A stretch of DNA of 64,000 bases from Puccinia triticina (Eukaryota; Basidiomycota; Pucciniomycetes; Pucciniales; Pucciniaceae), in NCBI RefSeq assembly GCF_026914185.1, contig NC_070558.1, positions 2,790,001-2,854,000 of the forward strand, in the 5' to 3' direction. Position 1 is the first letter of the stretch, and every line of letters starts with the position of its first letter. This document shows, in pieces, positions 55,840 through 64,000 of this stretch. A model generated the notes under the pieces. That model ran no database searches, was not told the DNA's origin, and saw only the letters and a list, made by a program, of their open reading frames with translations. The translations under genes were made by a program, and so were the position numbers.

Positions 55840-57981
55840 ATGGTCAAAATCAAGTCGCCGAACAAGCGGCTATGTTTCGATGGAACCAAGGTCGAGAGGT
55901 TTATCAAAACCTACGAGATGGTGGCTAGTTTGGACGAGGCCACCGAGCTGGACATGGCCCGGCAGATTCGGTTGTTTCTTGCTACCGACGAGCTGTTGGA
56001 TATTCTCGAGACGCTGGAAGGGTTCAGCCCCCCCGATTGGCCGAAGCTCAAGGCCGTGATGATTGCCTACTGGGGCCAGGTGGACACTGCAAGGTTCACT
56101 ACGCGGGACCTGACTTCTCTGGTCGAAGATTGGGTTTCCAAGGGCGGTGTGGCTTCAGCGACGGATTATCAGAAGTTTTGCCAGTCTTGGGAGCCAATAC
56201 AGTCGTACCTGCTCTCGAAAGCCCACATCGATTCAGTGGAGGAGATCCAAAACTTGGATTATCAAGCCTTCTCGGCCACCGCTCAGGACGAAATCAGGAA
56301 GAAGTTAATCCGGGATGGTACTATGGTGACGACCCTGGACCACCGATTCAAGCTGCCCACCTTCAAGATTCTTAAAGATGCCGTGGACGCCGTGATGAAG
56401 GAGCAAACTGCGCTCACGTTTGAGGAGTCGAGGACCGGACAGCCCGTTGTTGGGCCCTCATTTCAAGAGGGAAATTCCGTCATGAAGAAGATGGGCGACG
56501 ATCGTCGTCCCAAAGAGGCTCAGGCGCCTTCGAAAGCTGTCACGACCATCGACGAGCTTTCGAGGATGTTGGAAGCCTTTGAGAATAAGATTGATCAGAA
56601 AATTGCGGCTATTCCCGGAAAGGCATCGGCGCCTACGGATCGCCCTCCACTTGTCTGCTATTACTGCCACCGAGAGAATCACGGGACCTCGAGATGTCAG
56701 GAACTGGTGAAGGACAAGGAGGCGGGCCTTGTTGAGCAACGAGGCACCAATTTTTTCCTCCCAAACGGGGCGCTCATCCTGTTTGATCGTAGTAGACCTA
56801 TTCGGCATGTTGTGGCGTCGTTTCGCCCCACTTCTTCCGCAACTCCGCCAAGGCCTCCGACTCCGACTCGACAGCCATCTAATGCGGCTGCTGCAGAATA
56901 CAAGGCGAGCTGCGGATCGTTGAACCCCTGGTATCCGCCAGCAGTGTCCTCTCAGTCTTTTGCCGGAGCGTACGAGTCCGACCCAGCAGGAAGGAAGCGA
57001 CACGAAGAGCCAAGGCCATTCAAGGCCCCCTTGGTTCCGTCAACTCAGTCGCGGAGGCCGCTGCGGAAGACACCAGGAGCATCGACAGATTCAACAAGAC
57101 CTCAAGAGGAGGACGAACCGGAGCTCCTCGACAGGATTATGAATGAGCCGGAGGCCGAGCCCGTTCCATCAAAGGAACAGTCAACACGTCCAGCCACTCC
57201 TTCTAAAGCCACAGGGCAACCGTCAAAGGTCCGATTCGAGCGCGAGGTCTCTCGCGACCACCCAGATGCGGTCGACGGACTTGTCAAGAGGATTTTCGAT
57301 CTACCAGTGACCACGACTGTAGGGGAGATTTGTTCGGTCTTCCCAGCGGTCTCGGACGGAGTGAAGAAATGGGTCTCCCGCCGCCGCGTGGAGGTTGGCT
57401 CGGAGGACCTAAAAGTGAATTCGGGAACGCTGGCCGAGGGAATCAATCCAGATGGGGAGTTCGACCCCAATCTGTATTCCTGTCCACTCGGCTATCTAAG
57501 CTGTAGTGTAGGGGAAGGCGAGGCGATCTCGTCCCCGTTGGTCGACTCTGGCTCCCAGCTCAACTTAATCTCGGACTTGTTAGCGGTCAAACTGAATCTC
57601 ACGCCGCAAGTAAATTTTAGTTCAGCGGTTTATGGGATCAACAATCAAGCATGCGAGCTGATTGGTATCGCTGAAGACGTGCCAGTTCAAATAGGGCGCT
57701 CCATAGTGGGCACTTGCCACCTTTGGATCACCCGAGCGGACAGACCCTTCATCTTGGGACGTCCGTTTTTGATGGATTTCCGAGCTTCGCTTTTGTTTTC
57801 GCCTACGTACGGGGAGCGGATTATCCTGCCGGATCCCAGCGGTAGGAACATCGAAGTCACCCTCTGCCCCGTCGACAAGGGGAGGTGGGAGCGCGAGTTT
57901 CCGTCTCACGGCCGGAAGGGTGTATTGGTGCACTGCGGGCGTCTCCAGGAAACCTCCAAAGAAGATCCTCATTTTTTATGA
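55840..57981 (+). CDS. Gag-protease polyprotein of the recent Ty3/gypsy element
   Basis: The first ATG of the frame gives MVKIKSPNKRLCFDGTKVER. The total is 713 residues. The N-terminal half is a helical capsid-like region (FIKTYEMVASLDEATELDMARQ), then a CCHC zinc knuckle (CYYCHRENHGTSRC, from residue 273), a Pro/Ser/Thr-rich linker, and an aspartic protease with SPLVDSGSQLNLI (catalytic Asp about residue 569) and the flap-like FILGRPFLMDFRA block. The protein would assemble virus-like particles and cut Gag and Pol. The frame is intact. The open frame extends upstream to 55735 without an ATG. Confidence 0.85.
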   Translation: MVKIKSPNKRLCFDGTKVERFIKTYEMVASLDEATELDMARQIRLFLATDELLDILETLEGFSPPDWPKLKAVMIAYWGQVDTARFTTRDLTSLVEDWVSKGGVASATDYQKFCQSWEPIQSYLLSKAHIDSVEEIQNLDYQAFSATAQDEIRKKLIRDGTMVTTLDHRFKLPTFKILKDAVDAVMKEQTALTFEESRTGQPVVGPSFQEGNSVMKKMGDDRRPKEAQAPSKAVTTIDELSRMLEAFENKIDQKIAAIPGKASAPTDRPPLVCYYCHRENHGTSRCQELVKDKEAGLVEQRGTNFFLPNGALILFDRSRPIRHVVASFRPTSSATPPRPPTPTRQPSNAAAAEYKASCGSLNPWYPPAVSSQSFAGAYESDPAGRKRHEEPRPFKAPLVPSTQSRRPLRKTPGASTDSTRPQEEDEPELLDRIMNEPEAEPVPSKEQSTRPATPSKATGQPSKVRFEREVSRDHPDAVDGLVKRIFDLPVTTTVGEICSVFPAVSDGVKKWVSRRRVEVGSEDLKVNSGTLAEGINPDGEFDPNLYSCPLGYLSCSVGEGEAISSPLVDSGSQLNLISDLLAVKLNLTPQVNFSSAVYGINNQACELIGIAEDVPVQIGRSIVGTCHLWITRADRPFILGRPFLMDFRASLLFSPTYGERIILPDPSGRNIEVTLCPVDKGRWEREFPSHGRKGVLVHCGRLQETSKEDPHFL

Positions 57982-58048
57982 GTAGGGTCGATCCACAAGC
58001 CGGAGGTCTTAATTTAGGGTCTTGACTTCTTACCGGCGGATCGACCTA

Positions 58049-58404
58049 CAGTTGCGCAAGGCAATAACCTGTACCAACGCGCCTGCAAAAAAGGCCCAAC
58101 TTTGAGGGCTTATAACTTGTGTAATAATCATGCTACAGTTACATACTGAGTATCTTTTTAAACTACAAAAGTGTGAGAACATGAAAGTATGTGGTAAATA
58201 CCCAAAGAATGCCTCTAACAACTTGGAAAAAAAAATTGAGGCTTGCTACAGGCTGTCACTAGATATTTTCATGTTCTATTGCTTTGGTAGTTTCCAAAGG
58301 TATTTTTGATGTAATTTTGGCATATGTATTACACAAGTTATAAGCCCTCAAAGTTGGGCCTTTTTTGCAGGTGAGTTGGTACAGGTTATTGCCTTGCGCA
58401 ACTG
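58049..58404. mobile_element. 356-bp foldback MITE between gag and pol
   Basis: The inverted arms of about 78 bp start CAGTTGCGCAAGGCAATAAC and differ at only a few positions. They are flanked by TA (58047-58048, 58405-58406), the Tc1/mariner target. The element sits in the spacer between gag and pol of the young retrotransposon. Confidence 0.8.
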
Positions 58405-58652
58405 TACTATCCAGCGGCCCAAAATTCCAGTAATTTTCCAGTCTTTTCCACTTCGGTTTCACTCTGCGACTCATCAAGAAAACATCAAGATCAAAAACAT
58501 CCAGAAAACCAGCAAAATCCCAAAAACATTGGTCCGGTTTCGTTCAATTCTCCGTTCTCTCACCTTTCTCAAATATTCTCTTATGGTTCTTCAAGAGGCG
58601 GGCGACGAGTTCGCGACGGGCAGCATGGGGTCTCAGCGGGGGCACAAAGTGT

Positions 58653-58735
58653 AAAAGTAAGTCCCCTTCCCTGTATGCACCACCGGGTAGATACTACCTC
58701 CTCGTCAAAAACACTATCTCGTGCCACGCTCGTGA
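58653..58735 (+). repeat. Internal module R2
   Basis: About 85 bp, starting AAAAGTAAGTCCCC and ending GCCACGCTCGTGAGC. Related to modules at 55714, 59073 and 62339. It overlaps the pol start codon. Confidence 0.7.
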
Positions 58736-61700
58736 GCAACTCCGTGGACTCCAACTTCTCTCCTGTTTTAGGAGGTAAACTATCACCCGATCCTCGTCTC
58801 CGCGACGAGACTAAACTATCATCCGATCCTCGTCTCCGCGACGAGAATAAACTAGTTTCGTCCTTTGTGACCCTCCGCGATGAGGCTAAACTAGGCTTGT
58901 CTGCAGAGACCCTCAGCAATGAGGCTAAACTTCCGAGCCTCCGCGACGAGGGAAAACTAAAGATCCTCCGAGATGAGGTGAAACTACGATCGATGGGCAA
59001 ACAAGATCAGTATCGAATGGAAGCGGAAGGAGGATGGATATATTTCAATCTGCCGTGGAGGATGGAGGGACTCAAAGTAAGTTCTCTCCATAGTGCACCT
59101 CCAAGGGTAGATACCCACCGTTCTGTCAAAACCCTACGACATGCCACACTTGTGAGCCGCCCCCCACTTTCCGGTTTGTCCTATGCAGATAAAGCAGCGT
59201 TTGAGGATTTGGCGGAGTTGCGGACTTGGAGCTTGCTCCAACGAGGGATGAGCGGGCGCGCTCAAGTGGCTCTTCTGGAAGCGTGGAGAGCTGGCGAGTA
59301 TTTAGCATTCGCAGCTAAGTACAAACCCGTTGCGCGGAAAGTTAAACCCGTCAACCAGCCGATGCCGCAGGGCCTCAATCCTCCTCTTCGACGGCCACCT
59401 CTGTCCCGGGATCCCTACCGACCCCTTCCGCGATCCTTGGCCGGCCCTTTTATTCCGCAAGGGCGTGTCACCGAAGAGCGCCTTGCCGTGGTGAACTTTG
59501 GTCCCCAAGGCTGGCTCTGGCCCGACGAGCTGAACGTCATCAAAAACGTTTTGTCGGAGCGTAATCAAGCTATCGCTTTCGACGAGTCTGAGCGCGGACT
59601 GTTGAAAGATTCGTATGGTCTTCCCTACATCATCCCGGTTGTCAAGCATGAACCTTGGCAAAAGAAGCGTATACCGATACCCGCCGCTAAGCTGGACGAA
59701 TACACCAGGATTCTCCGCGAGCGGGTGCGAACCGGATTGTATGAACAGTCGACCTCATCATACTCGTCTCCCGTCTTCTGCGTCTTGAAGGGCAACGGAA
59801 AGCTTAGAATCGTACATGACCTCCAGCCGTTGAATTGGGTGACGGTCAAGGACGCCGGTGTTCCCCCGGCAACTGAAGACTTTGTGGACTCATTCTCTGG
59901 CCGAGCCTGCTATGGGCTCAGAGATATTTTGGGCGGCTACGACGAGCGCGCCCTCGACCCTATCTCTCGACCACTAACTACCTTTGACACTCCCCTCGGG
60001 AGATTCCAGCTAACCCGCCTTCCGCAGGGCGCCACCAACTCTGTTGCCGTCTACCAGGCACAGATGATGTGGGTCCTGCAGGACGAGATTCCCGACCATG
60101 CGGGGGTATTCATCAATGATGGGGGCATCAAGGGCCCGGCTTCCGACTACAACAGGGAGGTTCTGTCCTGGCATTCTGGTGTCAGGCGGTTCATATGGGA
60201 GTACGCCGCGACGCTTGAGCGGATTTTGTTCCGGATTGAGGAGGCCGGGTTGACCGTTTCGGCGGCCAAGCTGGCCGCATGTGTGCCCGCATTGGAGATT
60301 GTCGGCCACGTGGTTTGCAAGGAGGGGCGGCGGATGGCGAAAAGCAAGGTTAACAAGATTTTGTCTTGGCCCACCCCCATCGATGCTACAGAGGTCCGCG
60401 GTTTCTTAGGCGTTGTGGTGTAAGTTAGGATTTTTATTCCAGCGCTGTCCCAGATCTGCCTTCCTCTTCGGCGCTTAACCCGGAAAGATACTGAATTTCT
60501 CTTGACGGATGATTGCGCGGAGGCATTCGAGCGGCTTAAGTCTTTGGTAGGGCGGGATATCGTTCTAGTCAAAGTGGATTACGGGCCGAATGCCGGTCGT
60601 CTCAAGCTCGCGGTGGACTCCAGTTTCTACGCCGCGGGGGCAGTTCTCACCCAGGCAGACGGCAACGGTCTCGATTGACCTGCGCTTTATGAATCCCTGT
60701 TATTCTCCGATGTGGAATCTCGTTATTCGCAACCTAAACTCGAGCTCTGTGGAGTTGCGAGGATCCTGAAGAAGCTTCAAATCGTTCTCTGGGGGCAGCA
60801 TTTCGAGCTCCTCGTCGATGCTCAGTCACTCGTTCAGATGATCAATGCGCCGAGCTTACCCAACGCTCCAATGACGCGATGGGTTTCTTTCATCCACTTG
60901 TTTTCCTTCGACATCACTCATCGCCCAGGCAAATCCTTCACAATGCCGGACGGACTTTCCCGCAGACTGCAAGGTGACGACGAGTCAGATCCTCCCGCGT
61001 CAGAATTTGACGAGGAAGCGCCTCTTATTAGACCCCTTTCCACCTTCTCGGGCGAGACAGCTCCATCGTACACTGGCTATCAGGAGGGATTTTGGCGACA
61101 CCTGGAGGATTATCTCGTGACTTTGACACGGCCACCGGACATGGACTCAGTGTTGTTTCAAGCGTTAAAACGGAAGGCCTCGGATTTCTTTGTTCAGGTG
61201 GGACGTCTCATGAAGAGGGGTAGCCCTCTACCTTGGATTGTTGTCACGATTCCAGGCAAGCAGGATGATATCCTTCGCGAGTTACATGAAGGTCTCGGCC
61301 ATCGAGGCACGGCAGAAACTTACCGCCGTGTCTCCGAACGGTTTTGGTGGCCTGGACTCAAGAAGGCCGCGCAAAGTTGGTGTCGCAGCTGTGAGGCTTG
61401 TCAGAAACGCGACTTGCATCGGCCGATGGAAATGCGCTACCCGACCGGGGAGAACACTTTGTTTGGGCGGGTGTCGATGGATGTTGTCCACATCAAAGCG
61501 AGCGGCGCGAAATATCTTATAGTCGCTCGTGACGACTTCTCGGGCTGGGTCGAGGCGAAATTCCTCAATAATATCACCTCAGAGGCGGTGGCGGCGTTTC
61601 TTCAAGAGCAGTGGACGATGCGTTACGGACTAGCTCGTGCTTATTCTACCGACGGAGGCTCGGAGTTCGGTGGTGCGTTAGCGGAGATGCTGCGCGCGCT

Positions 61701-62346
61701 CCCGGGTCAGCACAGAGTATCGACACCTTACTATCCAGAAGCTCAAGGCATGGTCGAGCGAGGACACGCACCGCTTAAAGCAGCACTCGTCAAGCTCGCC
61801 GGCGAATCAGGCAAGAACTGCAAGAAGTACTTGCCGCTCATACTCTTCGCGGACCGTATTTCGACCAAGCGCACAACCGGGTTCTCGCCATACGAGCTAG
61901 TGTTTGGCCAGCGCGCGGCTCTGCCTATCGACTTGGACATTGAGTCATTCCTTGGGGTCGAATGGGAGGAGGTCCGGAGTACCACCGATTTGCTGATTGC
62001 GCGCTCTCGACAGCTTGAGCGCAGCGACGAGTCCCGCAAGATTGCGCACGAGCGCATGATGAAGTCTCGAGCGGATTCGGTCCGCTACTGGCAGGAGCGA
62101 AATGCATCGCGGCTGCGCGACCCTCTAGCTCCCGGCACTCTAGTACTCGCTTACAACCGATCACTGGAGGTCCAATGGGGCCAGCTCTTCGCTCACAAGT
62201 GGAACGGGCCTTATCGGGTCGTCGCGCAGGTTCAAGGTGGTTCCTACGTCCTCGCCGAGCTTGATGGCACGGAACTCAAACGCCGGTTCGCGGCGGATCA
62301 GGTCAAGAAATATTTTCCTCGTGGGGGCATTGAGGACCAAAAGTAA
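58675..62346 (+). pseudogene. Pol of the recent Ty3/gypsy element (RT, RNase H, integrase) with two nonsense codons
   Basis: One frame of 1224 codons from ATG 58675 to 62346, interrupted by TAA at 60421-60423 and TGA at 60676-60678. The N-terminus carries about seven RDExKL-type repeats (58785-58990). RT motifs include SSPVFCVLKGNGKLRIVHDL, RLPQGATNSVAVYQ, and an active-site box reading FIND where FxDD is expected (Asn codon 60115-60117). RNase H is at about 60590-60960 (LAVDSSFYAAGAVLTQ, SQPKLELCGVA). Integrase has the HHCC finger (HEGLGHRG...CRSCEAC) and D-D-E core (SMDVVH, STDGGSEF, MVERGH). With stops removed the layout is typical. The copy cannot make active RT. Confidence 0.88.
59073..59155 (+). 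repeat. Internal module R3
   Basis: Starts CAAAGTAAGTTCTC and ends GCCACACTTGTGAGCC. It lies within pol and is translated in frame, between the RDExKL repeats and RT. Confidence 0.7.
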
Positions 62347-62430
62347 GTTCCCCCTCCTTAGTATGCACCTCGGGTATCTACTACCGAAAAAATTTGTCGT
62401 AAGCTCTACATTCGCCACTCTCGTGAGCCA
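62339..62430 (+). repeat. Internal module R4
   Basis: Starts AAAAGTAAGTTCCC, overlaps the pol stop codon, and ends GCCACTCTCGTGAGCC. Confidence 0.7.
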
Positions 62431-62528
62431 CCTGCGGGTCCCCTTCTGTTTCTTTTCGTCAGCGCGGTTCGACAGAATCTTCGGCGGAGACCGCACAGTC
62501 TAGGGACAGACTGTAAGTGGTGGTGGGA

Positions 62529-63252
62529 TGTGGTGGTCAACCCAGTAGTCAAATTATTTTTCAGTTCTCAAATTCCACCGGCGCTCATCTCAAGATCAAG
62601 ACTCTCAAGACTCAAGGCTCTCAGACTACCCTTTCTTCTCTTGTTTTGTCCTTATTCCTCTATCCCCTCTCCCTTTCTACTTTTCTTGGTCCTAACACAG
62701 TTTGTGCTGTTGGTTTTATTCCTTGTCTTCTGTTTGTTTTATCTATTTCTTTTCTTTCTTCTCTCTGGTGTGTGTCATGTCTTTCTCATCTCTTAGGCTG
62801 TGTGATCTGTTGTGTTGTTTTCTTTTGGTTTTGCTTCTTGTTTTTCTTTTTTGTTCTTGTCTTTTGTCTGTGTGTTGTGTTGTGTGCGCGCGCACGGCGC
62901 GCAAGGAGATGATGAAATGTATGTGACATGTTGCCTCCCCAAGTCCAAGTTCGCAGAACTTGGAGGAGGGGAGCAGCATGGCATTCTGATCCGCCATCTC
63001 GAGTCAAGAGTCAAGAATCTGAGTCCGACATCCAAAAGAAGTCCCAATCACCCATCCAGAATCCTATCAACAAAGCCCAACCGCCGCCGAGGATCCAAAC
63101 CCCGGCGAAACAAAATCAAAACCACTTTTCCCCCCCCCCAGCTATCGCTTCGCATCCACACGACTCTTCTGGACCGATCCGTGAGGGCAGCCACCAGGCA
63201 CATCTTTCCCCTCCCAGCGCTGCCGCCGGCCTAGCATTGGGCGGAGCTCCAT
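62529..63252 (+). repeat. 3' LTR (724 bp)
   Basis: Preceded by a GTGGTGGTGGGA purine-rich tract and followed by target duplication ACCGA. It contains the 184 bp (about 63030-63213) missing from the 5' LTR. Confidence 0.85.
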
Positions 63253-63529
63253 ACCGATCAACACTGGTCATCAATTGAAGAGGTTGAGTTGACCGGTCAT
63301 CGATTGGAGGGTCCACCCAATTGATGACCGGTCAACCCCTTCAATTGATGACCAGGGTTGATTGGTCATTGATTGGAGGGTGTACTCCAATCAATGACCG
63401 GGCAAAATTGGTCATCAATCAATTGGAGGGTCTACTCCACTTGATGACCAGTGTTAGGTCATTGAGTGGAGGGTATGACCAGTCATCCTGGTCATTGATT
63501 GGAGGGTGTGTAATCCACTTGATGGCCGG
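63253..63529. repeat. Minisatellite of GGTCATCAATTGGAG-type units (right part)
   Basis: A continuation of the repeat seen at 54690-54828. Units alternate orientation (TTGATGACC, GGTCATCAA) with CAATTGGAGGGTC spacers. Confidence 0.65.
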
Positions 63530-64000
63530 TGTGGTGGCCCCTCTTGTGGCCAGCTAGTCAGGAGCATCACTGCCGCCAGCAGGACCATCAAGACTCAAGT
63601 TTTCTTTTCACTTCCCAAGACTCAATTTCCACGCTGGGGTGGACAGAAATCCGTCATTGGGTCCCGCGGCTCAATGAAAGTTGATTAGGTAATCCGTCAT
63701 TGGGTCCCGCGACTCAATGAAAGTTGATTAGGTAATCCGTCATTGGGTCCCGCAACTCAATGAAAGTTATGGCGCAGTCCCGACTCCCCAGGCCTCAAGA
63801 TCTCTTCTCATCACCTTTCCACCTTCAACTGGCTCCCCATCTCTCCTTTTACTTCTGCCCATTTTCCCATATCCCTTCCTTCTCAGTTCCCCATGACTCT
63901 TCAGCTTTCTTGGTCCTAACACAGCGCCTGCTGTGGGTTTATTTCCTTGTTTGTTTCTGATTTCTTTCTCTTCTGTTTGTTTTGCCTGTTTTGAGTGTTT
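63530..64000 (+). repeat. Related LTR, truncated by the window edge
   Basis: It starts TGTGGTGGCCCC after the minisatellite and later matches the other LTRs (CTTTCTTGGTCCTAACACAG, T-rich tail). It contains a 43-bp tandem array not present in them. Confidence 0.55.
63648..63770. repeat. 43-bp tandem repeat, three copies
   Basis: AATCCGTCATTGGGTCCCGC starts at 63648, 63691 and 63734. The units differ at only two positions (CGGC, CGAC, CAAC). The third unit is truncated after GAAAGTT. Confidence 0.85.

Larger units (their letters stand above)
54834..63252 (+). mobile_element. Recent Ty3/gypsy retrotransposon, 8419 bp
   Basis: The LTRs at 54834-55373 and 62529-63252 are nearly identical apart from a 184-bp length difference. 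The target duplication ACCGA is at 54829-54833 and 63253-63257. A tRNA-Tyr primer site follows the 5' LTR. Inside are gag-protease (55840-57981), a MITE, and pol (58675-62346) with RT, RNase H and integrase. Two nonsense codons and an altered RT active site make this copy inactive despite its youth. Confidence 0.9.

Overview
The window is nuclear DNA of a basidiomycete, most likely a rust fungus (Pucciniales). The evidence is intron-dense genes (introns about 50-120 bp), an intersectin with fungal EH/WH2/SH3/DH/PH architecture, a GH125 alpha-mannosidase, chromodomain Ty3/gypsy elements, a TNP2-type CACTA transposase and extensive nested transposons. The exact species cannot be read from the sequence. 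About 14 kb on the left is a compact, GC-rich host gene block. The remaining 50 kb is mostly transposable elements and decayed sequence.

Host block (1-13.8 kb). The 3' part of a hotdog-fold thioesterase gene (60-922, +) is followed by two neighbouring minus-strand genes that together rebuild an intersectin. 5508-9796 encodes EH, coiled coil, proline-rich, WH2 and two SH3 domains. 2392-4757 encodes the DH (RhoGEF) and PH domains. A consensus splice donor overlaps the stop codon of the first gene and can be joined in frame to the second, predicting short and long isoforms of an endocytosis/actin/Rho scaffold. A divergent gene (11011-13814, +) encodes a secreted GH125 exo-alpha-1,6-mannosidase. 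Its 13 exons give a clean 540-residue frame.

Nested mobile block (14.2-44.05 kb). A degenerate Ty3/gypsy chromovirus is broken by a solo LTR (15865-16910), by a 21,164-bp CACTA-like DNA transposon (18120-39283), by a tRNA-like insertion, by an LTR-like insertion and by a copia-type solo LTR (42065-42496). The CACTA-like element has 43-bp terminal inverted repeats starting CACCAGG and a 3-bp target duplication (AGA). Removing it with one AGA restores the retrotransposon reverse transcriptase reading frame. Besides a TNP2-type transposase carrying one nonsense codon, it carries a SNF2-family ATPase gene, several unknown genes and five copies of an exactly 38-bp quasi-palindrome in its intergenic regions. 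This cargo-bearing element is the best candidate in the window for an undescribed system.

Right part (44-64 kb). It holds a second CACCAGG-ended element that is only 216 bp long, a pair of GGAGGACTTCC MITEs, a short-chain dehydrogenase gene with one in-frame stop (49133-51210, -), and a Tourist-like MITE split by a 1250-bp solo LTR. A recent, nearly complete Ty3/gypsy element (54834-63252) is inserted in a GGTCATCAATTGG-type minisatellite. That element has gag-protease and pol frames, an unusually long tRNA-Tyr-complementary primer site, four copies of a ~85-bp module starting with a splice-donor consensus, and inactivating point changes in pol. A related LTR runs off the right edge.
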